DNA from: Asticcacaulis excentricus
GTDB lineage: Bacteria; Pseudomonadota; Alphaproteobacteria; Caulobacterales; Caulobacteraceae
DNA length: 64,000 nucleotides
NCBI RefSeq assembly: GCF_003966695.1
Contig: NZ_AP018828.1
Coordinates: forward strand, 1,015,026 to 1,079,025
Reading direction: 5' to 3'
The notes beneath the pieces were generated by a model that was not told the origin of the DNA, made no database searches, and worked only from the letters and a program-made list of their open reading frames with translations. The position numbers and the translations under genes were made by a program. Positions 35,637-44,389 of this stretch are shown here, piece by piece; position 1 is the first letter of the stretch, and each line of letters begins with the position of its first letter.

Positions 35637-37601
35637 TTATCCCGCCTTTTTCAGCCCTTCACGCCACGACTCGGCGTCCAGATAGGCGGTAATGGCCTCA
35701 CTGCGCATGGGTTCGGCGAAGTAATAGCCCTGAATATAGCGCGCCCCGATCTCTTCCAAACGGCACAGTTCCGCCGCCGTCTCGACGCCTTCGATGACGT
35801 GGTCGAGCGACAGGTTGCCGCACAGGTCGATCAGCGTCTTGACGATCTTGACCGTCGAATCGTGTCGCAGAAGCTGGGTCACGAAGCTGCGGTCGATCTT
35901 GATCTTGTCCACCGGCAGACGATGGATGTAGCCGAAGCTGGAATAGCCCGAACCGAAATCATCGAGCGCGATGCGGCTGCCCATGCCTTTCAGCAGGGCC
36001 AGAGCCTCCAGCGCCTGATCAAAGTCGCTGAGCATCGCCGTTTCGGTGATTTCGAACTCGATGCGCTTCGGATCGACGCCGGACGCTTTTACCGTGTCGC
36101 AGATGCGCGCAATGGCCGGCAGCGAGCGCAGGTCGCGCGCCGACAGGTTGAACGACACGCGCATATCATGCGGCCAGTCGCGCACCGCCACCAGCGCCTT
36201 GCGCAGCAGGATCAGGGTGATGTCGCTGATCAGGCCGGAGCGTTCGGCGGCGCGGATGAAGATGTCGGGACGCACCGGCCCCAGCTTTTCCGACTGCCAG
36301 CGGGCCAACGCCTCGAAGCTGACCGTGCGCTGCGCCTTGAGGTCGATCTGCGGCTGGAAGACGATATAGAGTTCACTTTCGAGGTCGGACGAACGCAGGG
36401 TCTGATCGACCGCGCCGAAATCCTGCATCTCGTTTTCGTGGCGGCGGTCAAAGATGACCGGCGCGCCGCGCAGGTTCTGCTTGGCGTAATAAAGCGCGTA
36501 ATCGGCGCGCTCCAGCATTTGCGAGGCGCTCCACTGGGCATCAGGGTCCGAATGCACGAAGCCGACCGAGCCGGAAATATTGGCGCACACCCCGCCGCCC
36601 AGCACGTAGGTTTCGCGTAAGGAGTCACAGAGGTCTTCGCCAAAACGACGCAGATCGTCGTCAGGCATCTGCCCGTTGAGGATAAGGGCAAACTCGTCTC
36701 CGCCCAGCCGCGCCACGACACCGCGCGCCCCCACGACCGCGCGCAGACGCTTGCCGACCTCAATCAGCAAGGCATCGCCGATGCTGTGGCCATAGAGGTC
36801 ATTGACCGGTTTGAAGCCATCGAGATCAATCAGGGCCAGATCAAAGGCATGGCCGTTTTTAGCCCCCACCAGCGCCACATCCAGCTCGGTGAAAAAGCTG
36901 CGGCGATTGGGCAGACCGGTCAGGGCGTCGTAATGCGCCAGAATCTGCGCCTCGTGGCGGTGCTTTTCGGCCACCAGCCGGGCATGAACGGCGCGGAAAA
37001 TGGTACTGCGCATGATGCCAGCCATGCCCAGAGCCGTGACAATCCCGCCGATACCGACCCAGATATGCTGCTTGAGCACGGGGAAACCGGCATGATGAGC
37101 CATGACAAACATGGTGCCAATGGCCAGAAGCGAGGTCGGCACCACGACGCGCAGCGACACGGCGGAGGTGGCGAAGACCAGGGTCATCAGCACAAAATAG
37201 ATCAGCTTGGCCGGCACGAAGTGCAGGTACTGAGACACCACCACATTGGCATACATCAAAAGGCTGACGATCAGGGTGGCAAGTTCCAGCCGGTGCACGC
37301 TTTCGGCCCCGCGCGTCCAACGGAAAAAGGACAGGCCGGTTATGGCCGTCAGCCCCCCCAGACAGGCCATGATCGGCAGGTCCATCCCCTTTTCATAGAA
37401 AAAATGGGAGATGAAAATGACGATATAGTAGCTGCCGACCACGCCGCACAGACCGCGCACGACCGGGCGCAAGGCAATGGCGCGCTGACGCTTCAACTCC
37501 GCCGTATCGACTTCGCTCTGTCTGTGGCTCGCCTTCAAACGGCGCCACAGCCGGTAAGCATACCGACGCAAGTCTCCGGTGCGTTCGGTCAGTGACAGCA
37601 T
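35637..37601 (-). CDS. Membrane-bound GGDEF-EAL cyclic-di-GMP enzyme
   Basis: 654 residues. About five to six membrane helices lie in residues 45-205 (GVVGSYYIVIFISHFFYEKG ... VGIGGIVTALGMAGIM). The GGDEF domain follows (DALTGLPNRRSFF, LIDLDGFKPVNDLYGHSIGD, ARLGGDEFALIL), with the active motif intact. The inhibitory I-site RxxD is absent (GARGVVARLGGDEF). The EAL domain is also complete: FQPQIDLKAQRTVSFEALARW, FNLSARDL, EFEITETAML, ALDDFGSGYSSFGYIHRLPVDKIKIDRSFV, EGVET and QGYYFAEP. Both cyclase and phosphodiesterase activities are possible. It probably affects motility or stalk/adhesion switching. Confidence 0.95.
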   Translation of the reverse strand: MLSLTERTGDLRRYAYRLWRRLKASHRQSEVDTAELKRQRAIALRPVVRGLCGVVGSYYIVIFISHFFYEKGMDLPIMACLGGLTAITGLSFFRWTRGAESVHRLELATLIVSLLMYANVVVSQYLHFVPAKLIYFVLMTLVFATSAVSLRVVVPTSLLAIGTMFVMAHHAGFPVLKQHIWVGIGGIVTALGMAGIMRSTIFRAVHARLVAEKHRHEAQILAHYDALTGLPNRRSFFTELDVALVGAKNGHAFDLALIDLDGFKPVNDLYGHSIGDALLIEVGKRLRAVVGARGVVARLGGDEFALILNGQMPDDDLRRFGEDLCDSLRETYVLGGGVCANISGSVGFVHSDPDAQWSASQMLERADYALYYAKQNLRGAPVIFDRRHENEMQDFGAVDQTLRSSDLESELYIVFQPQIDLKAQRTVSFEALARWQSEKLGPVRPDIFIRAAERSGLISDITLILLRKALVAVRDWPHDMRVSFNLSARDLRSLPAIARICDTVKASGVDPKRIEFEITETAMLSDFDQALEALALLKGMGSRIALDDFGSGYSSFGYIHRLPVDKIKIDRSFVTQLLRHDSTVKIVKTLIDLCGNLSLDHVIEGVETAAELCRLEEIGARYIQGYYFAEPMRSEAITAYLDAESWREGLKKAG

Positions 37602-37790
37602 AAGACCCCTGCAGGATGACGCGCAGTCAACAGAGCCTGCGCCACAGAGGTCACAACCTAAAGGAATGCCCTAAATATTATACTAATCTGTAGGAAATAA
37701 TCCTGTAAAACAAGGTTATGATATGCTTTGCGGGGAATCGTTCCAATTGAGACTTGCGCCCCGCCCCCCGGCGCGCCTAAGAAAGACCTT

Positions 37791-39158
37791 ATGCTGCACA
37801 CGCAAACAGACACCCCCGCCCGCACCGATTCTACGGCGTTGCTTGCGCACGTCATCGGTCTGGCGCAGGCGCAGGGGGCGGATGCCGCCGAAGCCGTCTA
37901 TTCGCAAAGCCGCTCGCTCACCGTCGGCGTACGCAAAGGGGCCGTCGAAACCGTCGAAAGCGATGAGGCCACCGATCTGGGCCTGCGGGTGTTTATCGGT
38001 CAGAAACAGGCCGTCGTCTCGGTCTCCGAATTTTCCGAGCGCACGCTGGCGCGGCTGGTCGAACGCTGCGTCGCCATGGCGCGGCTGGCCCCGGATGATG
38101 CCTATGCCGGGCTGGCCGACCCGGCGCGGCTGTGGCGCGGTGACGGCGTGGAACTGGATATTTTCGACCCCACAGAGCTGAGCGCCGATGCCTTGCGCGA
38201 ACGGGCGCTGGCCTGTGAAGCCGCGGGCCTGATCGACCCGCGCCTGCAAAGCGACGCGGCCAGTGCGGGCCAAAGCTTCACCCGCTGGCAGCTTCTCACC
38301 TCGGACGGCTTTGCCGGCCACCACCGCACCAGCCTGTCGTTTCAGTCGGCGCGCCTTATCGCCACGGACGAAACCGGCGGTATGGAGCGTGACGGCGAAG
38401 GCCGCTCAACGCGCTACCTGTCCGATTTGCCGACGCCCGAAGCGACTGGGCGTATGGCCGCTGAGCGCGCCTTGAAAGCGCTGGGCGCGCGCAAGATCGA
38501 CAGCCGCACCGCCCCCGTCCTGTTCGAACCCCGCACCGCCAAATCGCTGATCGGCCTGTTTCTGGGGGCCATTTCCGGCCCCTCGGTAGCGCGCGGCTCC
38601 AGCTATCTGAAGGACAGGCTGGGCCAGCGCCTGTTCGCACCCGGTGTACACATCATCGACAATCCGTTCCGCCCGCGCGGTTTGGGCTCGTGCCTTTATG
38701 ACGACGAAGGCGTGGCGGTGCGTGAGCGCGCCCTGATCGACGACGGCATCCTGACCACGTGGCTGCTCAACAGCGCCGCCGGGCGGCAACTGGGCATGGC
38801 CTCGACCGGGCACGCCTCGCGCTCTCTGGCCCATCCGGCGGGCGTATCGGCGCACAATGTGACGCTGAGCCCCGGTTCGCGCTCGCCCGCCGACCTGATG
38901 GCCGCCGCCGGTTCGGGGGTGCTGATCACCTCGATGTTCGGCCCCAGCGTCAATTCGGACACCGGCGACTGGTCGGCCGGGGCGTCGGGCTTTGTGTTTG
39001 AAAACGGCGAACTGACCCACCCGGTCAATGAAATCACCGTCGCCGGCAATCTGATCGACATTTTTGCGCGCCTTGAGCCCGCCTCAGACCTTGAGATCAA
39101 GGGGACGCTTGATACCCCCTCGATTCTGGTCGATGGCCTGAGCATCGGGGGCAAGTGA
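37791..39158 (+). CDS. pmbA: TldD/PmbA-family metallopeptidase subunit, PmbA type
   Basis: 455 residues from ATG 37791 (GAAAG upstream). The PmbA/TldD N-domain is AEAVYSQSRSLTVGVRKGAVETVESDEATDLGLRVFIGQKQA. The C-domain has RGSSYLKDRLGQRLFAPGVHIIDNP, GSCLYDDEGVAVRERALIDDGILTTWLLNS and the late VNEITVAGNLIDIFARLEPASDLE. The HExxxH zinc motif of TldD is absent, as expected for PmbA (TldE), which pairs with TldD. No tldD is in the window. Its TGA overlaps the next start (TGATG), so translation is coupled. Confidence 0.9.
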   Translation: MLHTQTDTPARTDSTALLAHVIGLAQAQGADAAEAVYSQSRSLTVGVRKGAVETVESDEATDLGLRVFIGQKQAVVSVSEFSERTLARLVERCVAMARLAPDDAYAGLADPARLWRGDGVELDIFDPTELSADALRERALACEAAGLIDPRLQSDAASAGQSFTRWQLLTSDGFAGHHRTSLSFQSARLIATDETGGMERDGEGRSTRYLSDLPTPEATGRMAAERALKALGARKIDSRTAPVLFEPRTAKSLIGLFLGAISGPSVARGSSYLKDRLGQRLFAPGVHIIDNPFRPRGLGSCLYDDEGVAVRERALIDDGILTTWLLNSAAGRQLGMASTGHASRSLAHPAGVSAHNVTLSPGSRSPADLMAAAGSGVLITSMFGPSVNSDTGDWSAGASGFVFENGELTHPVNEITVAGNLIDIFARLEPASDLEIKGTLDTPSILVDGLSIGGK

Positions 39159-39970
39159 TGAGCCGGGCCGCGCCGACGCTTCAGGAAGAGCTTGATCTGC
39201 TGATCGACCGGGCGCGGCGCGCCGGGGCGCTGGCCCAGCACCTGAAGGCGCAGGGGCTGAATATCTCTTATAAATCCGACGGCTCCATCGTCACCAATGC
39301 CGATCTGGAGGTCGATCTGTGGCTGAAGGAGGCGCTTTTGGACGCGCGCCCCGGCTATGGCTGGCAGAGCGAGGAATCGCCCGACACGCCCGCCCGCCTG
39401 ACGCAGTCGCACCTGTTCGTGCTCGACCCCATCGACGGCACCATGGGCTTTACCAAGGGCTCCCCCTACTGGACCATCGCCCTGTGTCTGGTGCAGGCGC
39501 GCCAGCCCGTCGCCGCCGTGGTCTACGCCCCCGACGCGCAGGAAATGTACAGCGCGGGCAAGGGGTTGGGGGCGTTTCTCAATGGTGAGCCCATCCGCGC
39601 TTCCGCCACCACCGACCTCAGCGTGGCGCAGGGCATCGGCGATGCCCGCCTGTTTGGCCGCGACATCTGGCCGGAGCCGTGGCCGAAGATGAGCATAACC
39701 TCTCGCCCCTCGGTCGCCTATCGCATGGTGTGCGTGGCGGCGGGCCGCGCCGATTTTACAATGGCCCTGACGCCCAAGCGCGACTGGGATGTGGCGGCGG
39801 CCACCCTGATCTGCCATGAGGCCGGGGCCATCGTCTCCGACCATCTGGGGCAGGCCTATGACTTCAATGCCCCCGACAGCCTGAAGGCCTCGCTGATCTG
39901 CGCCAATTCAGGTCTTTATCCCGAAATCCGGCGCCGTTGCGCCGCCCTTCCCTCCCTCGAAACCCTCTGA
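39158..39970 (+). CDS. Inositol monophosphatase/CysQ-like 3'(2'),5'-bisphosphate nucleotidase
   Basis: 270 residues from ATG 39158, which shares a base with the pmbA stop. Metal-binding motifs of the IMPase superfamily are SDGSIVTNADLEVDLWL, WQSEESPD, VLDPIDGTMGFTKGSPYWTIALCLV and the late KRDWDVAAATLICHEAGAIVSD. The likely reaction is hydrolysis of PAP/PAPS or an inositol phosphate, with magnesium. The location beside DUF4170 and lipid A genes is a common alphaproteobacterial arrangement, but a direct link to the envelope is inference. Confidence 0.9.
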   Translation: MSRAAPTLQEELDLLIDRARRAGALAQHLKAQGLNISYKSDGSIVTNADLEVDLWLKEALLDARPGYGWQSEESPDTPARLTQSHLFVLDPIDGTMGFTKGSPYWTIALCLVQARQPVAAVVYAPDAQEMYSAGKGLGAFLNGEPIRASATTDLSVAQGIGDARLFGRDIWPEPWPKMSITSRPSVAYRMVCVAAGRADFTMALTPKRDWDVAAATLICHEAGAIVSDHLGQAYDFNAPDSLKASLICANSGLYPEIRRRCAALPSLETL

Positions 39971-39980
39971 GAGTTTGACC

Positions 39981-40205
39981 ATGAGCGACAAACAACTGCT
40001 TCACATCGTCATCGGCGGCGAACTGCAAGCCCCCGGCGGTACCGACTTCAAGGACCTTAAGGCGGTCGAATTTGTCGGTGCCTATGCCAGCTACGAAGAA
40101 GCCAAAACCGCCTGGCGCGCCAAGGCGCAATCGACGGTCGATAACGCCCTGATGCGCTATTTCGTCATCCATGCCCACCGTCTGCTGAATCCAGCGAACG
40201 ATTAA
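39981..40205 (+). CDS. DUF4170 protein
   Basis: 74 residues from ATG 39981, 10 bp after the phosphatase. The DUF4170 pattern is LHIVIGGELQAPGGTDFKDLKAVEFVGAYASYEEAKTAWRAKAQ, then TVDNALMRYFVIHAHRLL. It is a small soluble protein of unknown function, found in alphaproteobacteria next to IMPase and Kdo-transferase genes. Element B copy 2 starts 2 bp after its stop. Confidence 0.85.
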   Translation: MSDKQLLHIVIGGELQAPGGTDFKDLKAVEFVGAYASYEEAKTAWRAKAQSTVDNALMRYFVIHAHRLLNPAND

Positions 40206-40206
40206 T

Positions 40207-40348
40207 TAGAGCGGAACGATTCCTACTGGAATCAATCCGCTCAAGCCGCCATTGAGGCGGCGGCCAAGGTGGTGCAAGCCACCGCCCGGCGAGGGGCTAA
40301 ACAAAAATCTAGATCATTATGTTTCTGCCAGAAATCATAATGATCTAG
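40207..40348. repeat. Dispersed modular hairpin element B, copy 2
   Basis: It fits exactly between two convergent stops, 1-3 bp from each. Stems: GAGCGGA..GATTCC/GGAATC..TCCGCTC, GCCGCC/GGCGGC, GGTGG/CCACC, and CTAGATCATTATG/CATAATGATCTAG. The last two stems differ from copy 1 by paired changes. Confidence 0.92.
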
Positions 40349-40351
40349 CTC

Positions 40352-40672
40352 TCAGTTCTTCGTTGGGGTCACCGCCGTACCGCGCGGCAGCGGTTCAGGC
40401 CGCGAGGTATTATCCTTCCACATCAGCGTATTGAGACAGTCGGCGTCGCCCAGCACCAGCAGCGCCGATTGCTGGCACTTGGCCTGCGCCTCGGTGACGC
40501 AATAGCCCTTGCCATTGGCGTCTTTCGTAAAAACCAGATCGCGCGCCTTGCACGCCTTGGGCGACGGCAGGGTAGCCTGCGGGCTGCCCGCTACGAGTTC
40601 GGGCGTGGACGCACAGCCCGTCAGGGCCAAGGCCGCCAGCGTCATAGCGATGAATTTCAGCGACATAGCCAT
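40352..40672 (-). CDS. Small lipoprotein of unknown function
   Basis: 106 residues from ATG 40672, with AAGGA upstream. The lipobox LALTGC gives a lipid-attached Cys at about residue 20 (MAMSLKFIAMTLAALALTGC). The mature part has four further Cys (KACKAR, GYCVTE, AKCQQS, ADCLNT), which could form two disulphides in the periplasm. No family is recognised. It starts 62 bp downstream of the phosphatase-like gene stop on the same strand. Confidence 0.75.
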   Translation of the reverse strand: MAMSLKFIAMTLAALALTGCASTPELVAGSPQATLPSPKACKARDLVFTKDANGKGYCVTEAQAKCQQSALLVLGDADCLNTLMWKDNTSRPEPLPRGTAVTPTKN

Positions 40673-40734
40673 ACTCGTTTTCCTTCGCAGTCGTGTCAAA
40701 CCTTGCTCGAAAAACGACCTGCGCGCAACGGCCC

Positions 40735-41427
40735 CTACTCCCGGCGGAAAATCTTTTCGGTCAGCAGCGTGCCCCACCACGCCGCCTTGAAGTCCGACTT
40801 GATCTTCACCGGATCATACAGGTCCGACTGCGTCCATTCGACGAAGGACATGCCGCGCGGTTCGCCCTCGGCAAAATAGCAGTCGAAAATATAGTCGAGC
40901 ACGCCCGTCTTGCCCGCCTTCATGTGCAGGGTACGCAGGCCCAGTTCGGAAACCGCCTCGCGCAGGGGGTGCTTGAGGTGCAGGTGGCGGTACAGCACGC
41001 TCATGATCCCGGCGCGGTCCGCCCCGGATTTGCAGTGCATCAGGGCCGGATACTGGATGCTGTCGAACAGCTTTTCGGCCTCAAGGATCGCTTCGGCCGA
41101 CGGCACATCGCGCGAGGTGACGATGAAATCGACCAGATCGAGCCCTAGTTTTTGGCAGGCATGGCGCTCCAGCGCGAAAAATGCCCCCTGCCCGCCGCGC
41201 AGATTGATCACCGTGCGGATGCCGTCGTGCTTTTTGAACCAGGCGAGTTGAAACGGCCACGGCTGGTTGGTGCGCACCATCTTGTCGTCGATCCAATGGG
41301 CATTGGTGAAGCCCAGCCGCAGATAGGCGTGGTCGTTCCACAGAAAGGCCAGATAGGTCTTGAACAGCCCCCATGGGGTAGAGGTGTCGAAAACCTTGGG
41401 CGTTTTACGTTTCTTGAACAGCTTCAC
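40735..41427 (-). CDS. Protein tyrosine/dual-specificity phosphatase-like protein
   Basis: 230 residues. The P-loop CX5R is intact in LMHCKSGADRAGIMSVLY (Cys and Arg of the phosphate-binding loop). A general-acid candidate is in FIVTSRDVPSAEAIL, upstream. The N-terminal IRTVINLRGG is typical of DSP-like enzymes. The start is GTG 41427 without a strong ribosome site. An out-of-frame ATG lies 10 bp before. The substrate could be a protein, phosphoinositide or lipid phosphate. Its position between the DUF4170 and msbA genes hints at an envelope role, but this is inference. Confidence 0.82.
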   Translation of the reverse strand: MKLFKKRKTPKVFDTSTPWGLFKTYLAFLWNDHAYLRLGFTNAHWIDDKMVRTNQPWPFQLAWFKKHDGIRTVINLRGGQGAFFALERHACQKLGLDLVDFIVTSRDVPSAEAILEAEKLFDSIQYPALMHCKSGADRAGIMSVLYRHLHLKHPLREAVSELGLRTLHMKAGKTGVLDYIFDCYFAEGEPRGMSFVEWTQSDLYDPVKIKSDFKAAWWGTLLTEKIFRRE

Positions 41428-41453
41428 GGGGTACCATTTAAAAAATGAGCGCT

Positions 41454-41558
41454 CTAGATCGAAATGACTTTAAAAGGAATCGCCATTTCTCTCTAAATTT
41501 TTGTTTTGTCGCGATGTTTTTGCGGAAAACCGCTCACACTTTTCCGCACATCGCTCTG
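41454..41558. repeat. Dispersed modular hairpin element A, copy 2 (reverse orientation)
   Basis: It is the reverse complement of 6526-6630 with few differences, including the module GCGGAAAACCGC and the flank TTTGTCGCGATG. Here it lies upstream of a gene rather than after a stop. Confidence 0.9.
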
Positions 41559-41560
41559 AC

Positions 41561-41744
41561 CTCATACGCCCCCGGCGTGCCGGGGGAGGTGGCACGCCGC
41601 AGGCGTGACGGAGGGGGCTTGCGACGTTTCAACCCGTCGCGCTCGCCGAGCTTAAGAAGGCCCCCACCACCCCATCTCACCTGTCTTCGCCAAGGCTCAG
41701 ACAGGCTCGTGCGGTCCCCCTCCCCAACAAGTTGGGGAGGTATG
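41561..41744. repeat. Dispersed GC-rich element D, copy 1
   Basis: It starts with CGCCCCCGGCGTGCCGGGGG and ends with CCTCCCCAACAAGTTGGGGAGG. In between are GTCACGCC-type palindromes and CCCCCACCACCCC. The end module recurs in reverse at 53087-53160. Confidence 0.85.
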
Positions 41745-41858
41745 AAGATGATCCAAGCGCGCCATATACAGATTTCCACGCCGGAAGACAAACTATTGGC
41801 TTTGCCCGTCAGGGGCATATCCCTATATAGTTTGAGGTTCAGAGAGTTACACGTTTTC

Positions 41859-43682
41859 ATGACCCCCATTGCCGCCGATACCCCTGCCCTGCCGGAGACC
41901 GGCTCGCGCGCCGTCATGGCGCGGGTGTGGCGTGATTATCTGCAAAAATACAAAGGCTTTCTGGGGCTGGCGCTCGTCTGCGCCGTCATGGTCGCCGTTT
42001 CGACCTCATTCGTCATCTGGTGCCTGAAGCCCGGCATCGAACTGTTGTTCGGCGAAAGCGATTCGGCGGCCGCCTCCGAAGTCCCGGCCTTTGTCGCGGC
42101 CCATCCGCTGATCTGGGTGCCCGCCGTGATGATCGGGGCGACGCTGGTGCGGCTGGTGTCGCAACTGGGCTTAGCCACCTCGGTCAACCGTGTCGGGCAC
42201 CAGCTTGTCGGGCGCATCCAGTCGCAACTGTTCGGCAATATGGTCCATGCCGACCTCGGTCACCTCAACAAGGCGCATTCGGGCAGCTACCTGTCCTCGG
42301 TGCTGTTCGACGCCGGGCTGATGCGCGAAGCCACCACCAACGGCGTCGTCAACTATGTCCAGCACGGCGGCATCGTCATTGGCTCACTGGCCTATATGGC
42401 CTTTATCGACTGGCGCATGACGCTGGGCGTGCTGATCGCCGGACCGGTCATCGCCGCCGTGCTGGGGCAGTACAACCGCCGCACCAAAAAAGCCGCGCAG
42501 GGCGCCATGGACGAAACCTCGTCCCTATCGACCGCCATCATGGAAAGCCTCGACGGCGTCAAGATCGTCAAGATCAACAACCGCGAAGCCTATGAGCAGG
42601 GCCGCGTCGATGCCGTTATCGCGCGGCGTCAGAAGCACATCATCAAGGGGGCCAATGCCCGCGCTGCCGCCGCCCCGGTGACCGAGGCCCTGACGACAAT
42701 CGTGCTGGCGCTCGTTGTTGTCTATGCCGGCTGGCGCGCTCAGTCGGGGGCCATGACGCTGGGCGGGTTTACCGCCTATATCTCCTATCTGGGCGCGGCG
42801 GGGCAGTCCCTGCGGCAACTGGCCAATCTGCAAACTGTGATGGCCGAAGGCTTTACGGCGGCGCGCCGCCTGTTTGCCGCGCTGGACGTCGCCCCGGAAA
42901 TCGCCGATGCGCCGGATGCGCAAGCGCTGAAACCCTTTGACCGCGTGACGTTTGAGAATGTCGCCTTCGCCTATGGCGACAAGCCGGTGCTGGACGGGGT
43001 GAGCTTTGAGGCGCGGGCGGGTCAGTCCGTGGCGCTGGTCGGGCCGTCGGGGTCGGGCAAATCGACCCTGCTCAACCTCATTCCGCGCTTTTACGACTAT
43101 ACGGGCGGCGAAATTCGCTTCGGTGAGACGCCGCAGCGCGCCGTGACGCTCAAATCCCTGCGCGCGCACATCGCTTTGGTGTCGCAGGACCCGTTTCTGT
43201 TCGACGACACCATTCGCGCCAACATCGCCTATGGCCGCCCCGAGGCCACCGAGGCCGAGATCGTACAGGCGGCGCGCGACGCGGCGGCGCTGGAATTTAT
43301 CGACGACCTGCCCGATGGCCTTGATACCCGCGTCGGTGAAGGCGGATCGCGCCTGTCCGGCGGGCAGAAGCAGCGCATCGCCATTGCCCGCGCCTTCCTG
43401 AAAGACGCGCCGCTGCTGCTGCTCGATGAGGCCACTTCCGCCCTCGACACCCAGTCCGAGGTCAAGGTGCAGCAGGCGCTGGAGCGGCTGATGGCCGGGC
43501 GCACCACCCTGATGATCGCGCACCGCCTTTCGACCGTGCGCCACGCCGACCTGATCCTGGTGCTGCGCGAGGGGCGCATCACAGAGCGCGGCACGCACGA
43601 CGACCTGCTGGCGCGCGGCGGCCTCTATGCCGAGCTTTACCGCACGCAGTTCGATCGGGTCCCGGAAGGGGCAAGCGCATGA
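41859..43682 (+). CDS. msbA: Lipid A export ABC transporter (MsbA-like half-transporter)
   Basis: 607 residues from ATG 41859 (MTPIAADTPALPETGSRAVM). An in-frame extension through upstream repeats is rejected. The N-terminal six-helix exporter domain (VWRDYLQKYKGFLGLALVCAV ...) precedes an ATPase domain with Walker A GPSGSGKST (about 398), Q-loop SQDPFLF, signature LSGGQKQR, Walker B LLLLDEATSALD and the H-loop AHRLSTV. It flips lipid A-core or another lipid at the inner membrane. MsbA is favoured because DUF374, waaA and lpxK follow with ATGA overlaps. Confidence 0.9.
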   Translation: MTPIAADTPALPETGSRAVMARVWRDYLQKYKGFLGLALVCAVMVAVSTSFVIWCLKPGIELLFGESDSAAASEVPAFVAAHPLIWVPAVMIGATLVRLVSQLGLATSVNRVGHQLVGRIQSQLFGNMVHADLGHLNKAHSGSYLSSVLFDAGLMREATTNGVVNYVQHGGIVIGSLAYMAFIDWRMTLGVLIAGPVIAAVLGQYNRRTKKAAQGAMDETSSLSTAIMESLDGVKIVKINNREAYEQGRVDAVIARRQKHIIKGANARAAAAPVTEALTTIVLALVVVYAGWRAQSGAMTLGGFTAYISYLGAAGQSLRQLANLQTVMAEGFTAARRLFAALDVAPEIADAPDAQALKPFDRVTFENVAFAYGDKPVLDGVSFEARAGQSVALVGPSGSGKSTLLNLIPRFYDYTGGEIRFGETPQRAVTLKSLRAHIALVSQDPFLFDDTIRANIAYGRPEATEAEIVQAARDAAALEFIDDLPDGLDTRVGEGGSRLSGGQKQRIAIARAFLKDAPLLLLDEATSALDTQSEVKVQQALERLMAGRTTLMIAHRLSTVRHADLILVLREGRITERGTHDDLLARGGLYAELYRTQFDRVPEGASA

Positions 43683-44389
43683 AGTCCCTGCTCGAATCCG
43701 ATGGCTTTCAGGCCTTTATGGCGCGGCTGATCGTCGGTTATCTGAAATTCTGCTACCGCACGACACGCTGGACCCACGAAGGCCGCGAGGCCGCCGAAGC
43801 CGTGTGGGCTCAGGGCGGCCCGGCGCTGTTGCTGCTGTGGCATCAGCGCGTGCACTATGCCCCCGCCTGCTGGCCACTCGACCGTGCGCAGAAGATCGCC
43901 ATACTGGTCTCCTTGTCGAAAAGTGGTGATTTTTCAGTCCGTACCAACACACTCTTCGGCTATCACATTATCCGAGGATCGGCCGCCAAGAAGACAGACC
44001 CGACGAAGCAGAAGGGCGGCGCGCAGGCCTTCCGCGACATGCTGCGCTGGATTCGCGCCGGCAATGCCGTGGCCCTGACACCCGACGGCCCGCGCGGCCC
44101 GGCGCGCGACATGACCGAGGGGTCGCTGAAACTGTCGCAGATGTCCGGCGCGCCCATCATCCTGATCGGGCAGTCGTCATCACGCTACCTGTCGCTGAAT
44201 AGCTGGGACCGTCAGCGCATCCCCCTGCCCTTCGCCGTGGGGGCCATGCTGTGGGAGGTGCGCCCACCCATCGCCCCCGATGCGGATGAAGCCCAGCTTG
44301 AGGCGCGCCGGGTTGAACTGGGCGAGCGCTTAAGCGCCCTCACCGACCGCGCCGACGCCCTGACCGGTGCCGCTTCGGGGGCCGCATGA
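43679..44389 (+). CDS. DUF374 (lysophospholipid acyltransferase-like) protein
   Basis: 236 residues. The ATG overlaps the msbA stop (ATGA). The family features are LLLLWHQRVHYAP, the acyltransferase-like His region, SKSGDFSVRTNTLFGYHIIRGSA, and ALTPDGPRGPARDMTEGSLKLSQMSGAPIILIG. Its close coupling to msbA and waaA suggests a lipid A or phospholipid acylation role. The DUF374 reaction is not firmly established. It ends with an ATGA overlap into waaA. Confidence 0.88.
   Translation: MKSLLESDGFQAFMARLIVGYLKFCYRTTRWTHEGREAAEAVWAQGGPALLLLWHQRVHYAPACWPLDRAQKIAILVSLSKSGDFSVRTNTLFGYHIIRGSAAKKTDPTKQKGGAQAFRDMLRWIRAGNAVALTPDGPRGPARDMTEGSLKLSQMSGAPIILIGQSSSRYLSLNSWDRQRIPLPFAVGAMLWEVRPPIAPDADEAQLEARRVELGERLSALTDRADALTGAASGAA

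Larger units (their letters stand above)
41428..41858. other. Repeat-filled intergenic region before msbA
   Basis: 431 bp between the divergent phosphatase gene and msbA. Element A copy 2 and element D copy 1 fill most of it. An open frame continuous with msbA runs through the repeats but is not accepted as coding. Confidence 0.6.

Noticed and set aside
41445..41858. In-frame N-terminal extension of MsbA through the repeats
   Set aside because: The first part is element A and D sequence, without a signal or ribosome site. Homology begins at ATG 41859.
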